Shown: positions 60,310 through 64,000 of the stretch, in pieces
Numbering within the stretch: the stretch's first letter is position 1
How the letters are laid out: every line of letters starts with the position of its first letter
NCBI GenBank assembly: GCA_900468535.1
Contig: UBTY01000031.1
Coordinates: forward strand, 1 to 64,000
Direction of reading: 5' to 3'
Source of the DNA: Hyphomicrobiales bacterium
GTDB lineage: Bacteria > Pseudomonadota > Alphaproteobacteria > Rhizobiales > Rhizobiaceae
DNA: 64,000 nucleotides
The notes under the pieces: model-generated
Database searches by the model: none
What the model was told of the DNA's origin: nothing
Seen by the model: the letters and a program-made list of their open reading frames with translations, nothing else
Position numbers and translations under genes: made by a program

Positions 60310-61596
60310 GTGGCTGGTATCATCACCAATCAAGCCGCGACGACGAGCCCGACTTCATCAGACTCCTCCACGTCGCCAAACTATCGCTTTGCCCTCACTG
60401 CGCTGACGTCGCTCTTTTTCATGTGGGGTTTCATCACCTGCCTGAACGACATTCTCGTCCCGCACCTGAAGAACGTCTTTCAGCTGAACTATACGCAGTC
60501 GATGCTGATCCAGTTCTGCTTCTTCGGCGCCTACTTCATCGCCTCTCTTCCCGCGGGCGCGCTCGTCAAGCGCACGGGCTACAAGCAGGGCATCGTCATC
60601 GGACTGGTGATCGCGGCCATCGGCTGCGCCCTCTTCATTCCGGCAGCCAGCTATCGCGCCTACCCGCTCTTCCTCGGCGCTCTCTTCGTTCTTGCGACCG
60701 GCATCACCGTGCTTCAGGTCGCAGCAAACCCTTACGTTACTGTACTTGGCCCGCCCGACACGGCGGCAAGCCGCCTGACCCTGACGCAGGCCTTCAACTC
60801 TCTCGGCACGACGCTCGCACCGATGTTCGGCGCGCTGTTGATCCTTTCGGCAACGACCGCAGCCGTTGCGGGCGCTACGCCCGAACAGCTCGACGCCATC
60901 AAGATCGCCGAAGCAAGTGCCGTGAAGTTCCCCTACATGCTGCTCGCGGTCGCCTTTCTGCTGCTCGCCGCGCTCTTTGCGGCATTGAAGCTGCCGCAGG
61001 TCGAAGGCAGCGATGAGATCGAGCCGATAACCGGCGGTGGATCGGCATGGCAGTATCGCCATCTCGTCCTCGGCGCCGTAGGTATCTTTCTCTATGTCGG
61101 CGCCGAAGTCAGCATCGGCAGCTTCCTCGTGAATTTCATGAGCCAGCCTGACATCGCCGGATTCTCCGAGGCAGAAGCCGCCCATCACGTCTCCTATTTC
61201 TGGGGCGGCGCGATGATCGGCCGGTTCATCGGTGCGATCGCCATGCGCTACATCAATGATGGCAAGGCCCTTGCTTTCAATGCGGTGGCTGTCATTGCCC
61301 TGCTGCTGTTGACCGTATTCTCCGGCGGCCATGTTGCCATGTGGTCGGTCCTGGCGATCGGCCTCTTCAACTCGATCATGTTCCCGACGATCTTCAGCCT
61401 CGCGCTCTACGGCCTCGGCAAGTACACCAGCCAAGGCTCCGGCATCCTGTGCCTTGCCATCGTCGGCGGCGCCATCCTGCCGCTCGTCCAGGGCGGCCTG
61501 GCCGATACGATCGGCATCCACATGGCGTTTCTGATGCCCGTCATCTGCTACGCCTACATCGCCTACTACGGTCTGAAGGGCCATCGCCCGGCGTGA
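60310..61596 (+). CDS. Sugar MFS transporter, FucP/GluP (glucose/galactose) family
   Basis: 428 aa from a GTG preceded by AGAGG; 12 hydrophobic segments. [20 protein letters not shown] is the FucP-family signature, followed by [39 protein letters not shown] and [20 protein letters not shown]. These symporters bring in fucose, glucose or galactose with protons. The frame continues upstream but lacks a start signal. It is alone, with its terminator at 61607-61632; the specific sugar cannot be told. Confidence 0.88.
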   Translation: MAGIITNQAATTSPTSSDSSTSPNYRFALTALTSLFFMWGFITCLNDILVPHLKNVFQLNYTQSMLIQFCFFGAYFIASLPAGALVKRTGYKQGIVIGLVIAAIGCALFIPAASYRAYPLFLGALFVLATGITVLQVAANPYVTVLGPPDTAASRLTLTQAFNSLGTTLAPMFGALLILSATTAAVAGATPEQLDAIKIAEASAVKFPYMLLAVAFLLLAALFAALKLPQVEGSDEIEPITGGGSAWQYRHLVLGAVGIFLYVGAEVSIGSFLVNFMSQPDIAGFSEAEAAHHVSYFWGGAMIGRFIGAIAMRYINDGKALAFNAVAVIALLLLTVFSGGHVAMWSVLAIGLFNSIMFPTIFSLALYGLGKYTSQGSGILCLAIVGGAILPLVQGGLADTIGIHMAFLMPVICYAYIAYYGLKGHRPA

Positions 61597-61606
61597 TTTA
61601 ATGATT

Positions 61607-61632
61607 GGGCCTCGCGTCAATTCGCGAGGCCC
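61607..61632 (+). terminator. Terminator after the sugar transporter
   Basis: Perfect 10-bp stem GGGCCTCGCG/CGCGAGGCCC with TCAATT loop, followed by a T/C-rich run. Confidence 0.75.
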
Positions 61633-61695
61633 TCTCGCCTCTTGCGTGTTTCCCTCAGCCTTGGCATCTTGCGCTGCAACAAAGGAGACGCTTCG

Positions 61696-62322
61696 ATGAA
61701 GGCATTGCTGCTTGTCGATATTCAGAACGGTTTTTGCCCCGGCGGCAACCTTCCGGTCCTCGAGGGCGACGAAGTTGTGCCGGTTGCGAACCGCCTGATC
61801 GAAAGCGGTAAATACGACCTCATCGTCGCCTCGCAGGACTGGCACCCCGAGGACCACGGCAGCTTTGCGTCCTCCCACCCCGACAAGGAACCGTTCGAGC
61901 TGGGCACGCTGTCAGGCAAACCGCAGATGATGTGGCCTGATCATTGCGTTCAGGGTACTGAGGATGCCGAACTGCATCCCCATCTTAATATCGAAGCCAT
62001 TGACCTCATCATCCAGAAGGGACTGAACCGGTCGGTCGACAGCTATTCTGCCTTTCGCGACAACGACCGCGACGCCCACACCGGCCTTGCCGCTTATCTC
62101 AAGGATCAGGACATTACCGATCTCGATGTCTGCGGCCTGGCAACGGACTATTGCGTCAAGTTTTCGGCCCTCGACGCGCTGGAGATGATGCCGGGCATCC
62201 AGGTTCGTTTTATCGAAGACGCAAGCCGTGGGATAACGCCCGATGGCGTCGCAGCCGCGATCGACGAAATGCGCCAGAAGGGCATCGCCATCATCACCAG
62301 CGAACAGGCGATGGCGGACTGA
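61696..62322 (+). CDS. pncA: Nicotinamidase / isochorismatase family
   Basis: 208 aa. Deamidates nicotinamide to nicotinate for NAD salvage. Catalytic triad visible: D8 in LLVDIQNGFCPGG, K108 in LIIQKGLN and C153 in LATDYCVKFSALDALE. The metal-binding ASQDWHPEDHGSFASSH is present. ATG 61696 follows AAAGGAG. Stop abuts the convergent DUF2164 gene with no gap. Confidence 0.93.
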   Translation: MKALLLVDIQNGFCPGGNLPVLEGDEVVPVANRLIESGKYDLIVASQDWHPEDHGSFASSHPDKEPFELGTLSGKPQMMWPDHCVQGTEDAELHPHLNIEAIDLIIQKGLNRSVDSYSAFRDNDRDAHTGLAAYLKDQDITDLDVCGLATDYCVKFSALDALEMMPGIQVRFIEDASRGITPDGVAAAIDEMRQKGIAIITSEQAMAD

Positions 62323-62571
62323 TCAATCCGTGGCGTCTCGCTGCAGCTGGTAGATGTCATCCGAGAAGTCGTCGATGCGTTTGGCGAGCACCGCCTGCGC
62401 ATCCTCCAGCCCCTGTTTGTAATAGGCGGCCCCGATCTCCTTCGCGAAGAAATCCATCACGAATTCCGCTTTCAGAAGACCGATCGACTGGTCGAGTTCG
62501 CTGTCGAAGTAATGCTGGATGCGCGCGACCAGCGCAGCCTTATCTTCTTTCGAAAATTCAATCGGCTTCAT
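62323..62571 (-). CDS. DUF2164 family protein
   Basis: 82 aa. MKPIEFSKEDKAALVARIQH, YFDSELDQSIGLLKAEFVMD and FFAKEIGAAYYKQGLEDA match DUF2164. The second of two tandem ATGs is chosen because AGGA is properly spaced from it. Soluble, acidic; function unknown. Ends exactly where pncA ends on the other strand. Confidence 0.78.
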   Translation of the reverse strand: MKPIEFSKEDKAALVARIQHYFDSELDQSIGLLKAEFVMDFFAKEIGAAYYKQGLEDAQAVLAKRIDDFSDDIYQLQRDATD

Positions 62572-62698
62572 CATGTCCTCGGTGCTCGTTTCTCCGTTGA
62601 ACCGTTCAGTGAAATCGATCGGTCAATCAAGGAAATTCGTTTGCAGTGAACCATCAGCGCCAATAGACGAAGGCAAACTTCCACAAGGATCGTCGCCG

Positions 62699-63415
62699 AT
62701 GAGTCGCGCGAATTTCATCGAAGGCATGCGCGGCGGCTTTCCCGTCGCCGTTGCCTCCGCACCGTTCGGCGCATTGTTTGGCGCCCTCGCCGTAGACCAC
62801 GGCATGTCGCTAGCCGAACTAACATTCATGAGTGCCACGGTCTATGCGGGCGCCAGCCAGCTTGTCGGCCTCGAACTGTTCGGCCATGACGTGCAGGCTT
62901 GGCTGATCGTTGCCTCGATCCTGGCCGTCAATTTCCGCCATGTGCTCTATTCGGCCGCGATCGCGCCCTACATCAAGCACTTCACGGCACTGCAGAAGTT
63001 TTTCACCTTCTTCCTGCTCGTCGACCCGCAGTTTGCCGAGACGGTAAAGCGCGGGGAAGCCGGCAAGGAGGTGTCCTTCGCCTGGTACCTCGGCTTTGGC
63101 ATCGTCATCTACATCCCCTGGATCTGCGTCAGCCTCCTGGGAGGCTTGCTCGGCAGCCTGATCGGCGATCCGAAGTCGATCGGTCTCGACATCCTGCTGC
63201 CCGCCTATTTCCTCGGGATCGTCCTCGATTTCCGCCACCGCGACAATTTCCTGCCTGTTGCGGCCGTCAGCGCTGTCGCATCGATAATTGCCTATCGTTA
63301 CGTCGGTTCGCCCTGGCATGTGAGCTTGGGCGCAGCCGCAGGCATTGTGCTTGCCGCCCTGCTCCCGCCTCCGCCGCATGAACAGGAACTCGAATCCGAC
63401 CTGCACGAGGTGTGA
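62699..63415 (+). CDS. azlC: AzlC family branched-chain amino acid exporter, large subunit
   Basis: 238 aa with about six hydrophobic helices. FIEGMRGGFPVAVASAPFGA, LFGALAVDHGMSLAELTFMS and ATVYAGASQLVGLELFGHD match AzlC. With AzlD it exports branched-chain amino acids or analogues. AAGGA lies 10 nt before ATG 62699; the frame upstream is unsupported. azlD overlaps or nearly abuts its stop. Relevant because ilvE, ilvC and ilvNB are also in this window. Confidence 0.88.
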   Translation: MSRANFIEGMRGGFPVAVASAPFGALFGALAVDHGMSLAELTFMSATVYAGASQLVGLELFGHDVQAWLIVASILAVNFRHVLYSAAIAPYIKHFTALQKFFTFFLLVDPQFAETVKRGEAGKEVSFAWYLGFGIVIYIPWICVSLLGGLLGSLIGDPKSIGLDILLPAYFLGIVLDFRHRDNFLPVAAVSAVASIIAYRYVGSPWHVSLGAAAGIVLAALLPPPPHEQELESDLHEV

Positions 63416-63417
63416 CC

Positions 63418-63726
63418 GTGAGCTTTGATCTTCATATGGCGCTGATCATCGTCGCTGCAGCGGTCGCGACCTACGGCACCCGAATCGGCGGCTACATCCT
63501 GATCACGACGATGAAACGGATACCGCCGCGCATGGAGGCAGCCCTTGCCGCCGTGCCCGCGGCCGTGCTGACGACACTCGTCGCGCCGGCCTTCTTCTCT
63601 GGTGGATGGGACTCCAAGCTCGCGCTCGTCGCTGCCCTGCTCGTCGGTCTCCGGGTGTCGCACACCTGGATGCTCGTGGTCGCATGGGTCATCGTCATGA
63701 CATGGCGCCACACGATCGGCGCCTGA
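63418..63726 (+). CDS. azlD: AzlD family branched-chain amino acid exporter, small subunit
   Basis: 102 aa from GTG 63418 (AGG 7 nt upstream); a GTG at 63412 overlapping the azlC stop would add two residues. Three to four hydrophobic helices; TYGTRIGGYILITTMKRIPP, AALAAVPAAVLTTLVAPAFF and the C-terminal ALLVGLRVSHTWMLVVAWV match AzlD. Partner of AzlC. A hairpin follows at 63734-63755. Confidence 0.88.
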   Translation: MSFDLHMALIIVAAAVATYGTRIGGYILITTMKRIPPRMEAALAAVPAAVLTTLVAPAFFSGGWDSKLALVAALLVGLRVSHTWMLVVAWVIVMTWRHTIGA

Positions 63727-63733
63727 CCGGAAA

Positions 63734-63755
63734 GACGCCGGATCAGTCCGGCGTC
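63734..63755. terminator. Hairpin between azlD and the aminopeptidase gene
   Basis: Perfect 9-bp stem GACGCCGGA/TCCGGCGTC with TCAG loop in the 45-bp convergent gap. Confidence 0.65.
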
Positions 63756-63771
63756 CCCCTTACTTCAGATA

Positions 63772-64000
63772 TCAGTATTCGAGTGGCAGTGTCGCGTTCT
63801 CGAGCCACGCCTTGATGTCCCGGTCGTGGATCAGAGGCATCAAGGCCTCACGCGTGCGTGCATGATAGTCGTTGAACCAGTGCAGCTCGTCATGCGTCAG
63901 CAGCTCCGGGATCACGAGGCTACGATCGATCGGGCAGAAGGTCAGCGTTTCGAACCCGAGCATCGGCTGATCACCGCCCTCGACTGCCTCCGCGTCGCGC
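63772..64000 (-). CDS. M24-family aminopeptidase P (Xaa-Pro aminopeptidase), C-terminal part, cut by right edge
   Basis: The minus-strand frame enters from the right edge and ends at 63772. The visible 75 residues include MLGFETLTFCPIDRSLVIPE and ELHWFNDYHARTREAL, the C-terminal domain (Peptidase_M24_C) of bacterial and eukaryotic Xaa-Pro aminopeptidases. The metal-binding catalytic core lies outside the window. It probably cleaves the N-terminal residue before proline. Confidence 0.8.
   Translation of the reverse strand, partial: RDAEAVEGGDQPMLGFETLTFCPIDRSLVIPELLTHDELHWFNDYHARTREALMPLIHDRDIKAWLENATLPLEY

Noticed and set aside
60358..61878. 506-codon minus-strand frame opposite the sugar transporter
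   Set aside because: No family features; the plus strand encodes an intact FucP-family transporter over the same bases.

Overview
This is about 64 kb of high-GC chromosomal DNA from an alphaproteobacterium, most likely a Rhizobiaceae member (Rhizobium, Agrobacterium or Sinorhizobium type). The main evidence is a circularly permuted two-piece tmRNA gene with the tag ANDNNAKEYALAA, followed by an alpha-type SspB adaptor gene. Supporting evidence is the thyA-folA-hflK-hflC-degP gene order, a canonical CtrA box, a degenerate copy of a rhizobial dispersed palindrome, and the small DUF4169, RHH and DUF2164 proteins. No tRNA, rRNA, insertion sequence, prophage or CRISPR array was seen. Identifications rest on motifs read by eye; no database search was run.

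Region 1 (1-5.2 kb): a PLP aminotransferase cut by the left edge, ilvE, a YidB-like protein, a GlsB/YeaQ-like membrane protein, and ilvC directly behind a TetR regulator. Region 2 (5.3-25.7 kb): mostly a chain of regulator-plus-enzyme modules for redox, electrophile or xenobiotic stress: AraC/alcohol dehydrogenase, NDH-2, an Asp/Glu racemase, a MarR-GNAT fusion, TetR/MFS, HxlR/quinone reductase, aldo-keto reductase, Old Yellow Enzyme/LysR and GST/HxlR. Embedded in it are pdxJ, a MerR-LuxR double-HTH regulator, a RecD/Dda-like helicase, an ECF sigma/anti-sigma operon with a secreted COG4315 protein, a cobalt-type nitrile hydratase operon and a LysE exporter.

Region 3 (25.8-39.5 kb): mainly housekeeping. 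It holds ilvN and ilvB (ilvB behind a leader-peptide attenuator), a HerA-like ATPase, miaA and serB with start codons one base apart, degP-hflC-hflK-folA-thyA, the tmRNA gene, sspB and two small proteins. Region 4 (39.5-49.7 kb): a large AsmA protein, a D-lactate/glycolate dehydrogenase-type flavoprotein, an AbrB-type membrane protein, an AraC regulator divergent from a frameshifted DUF2000 gene, an OmpA-like lipoprotein and a lone divergent flagellin. Region 5 (49.7-64 kb): an RND efflux pair, uvrD, small hypotheticals, DUF488, a siderophore-interacting protein, an EF-hand protein with an upstream CtrA box, a FucP-family sugar transporter, pncA, DUF2164, azlC-azlD and the end of an M24 aminopeptidase.

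Branched-chain amino acid metabolism recurs: ilvE, ilvC, ilvNB and the exporter azlCD are all here as separate transcription units. The most interesting non-coding signals are the ilvB attenuator with an apparently leaderless 18-codon leader peptide, and a shared AGGTCA-N7-TGACCT operator upstream of both the left-edge aminotransferase and the LysE exporter 20 kb away. The most unusual proteins are the MerR-LuxR fusion and an alcohol dehydrogenase lacking two of its four structural zinc cysteines.
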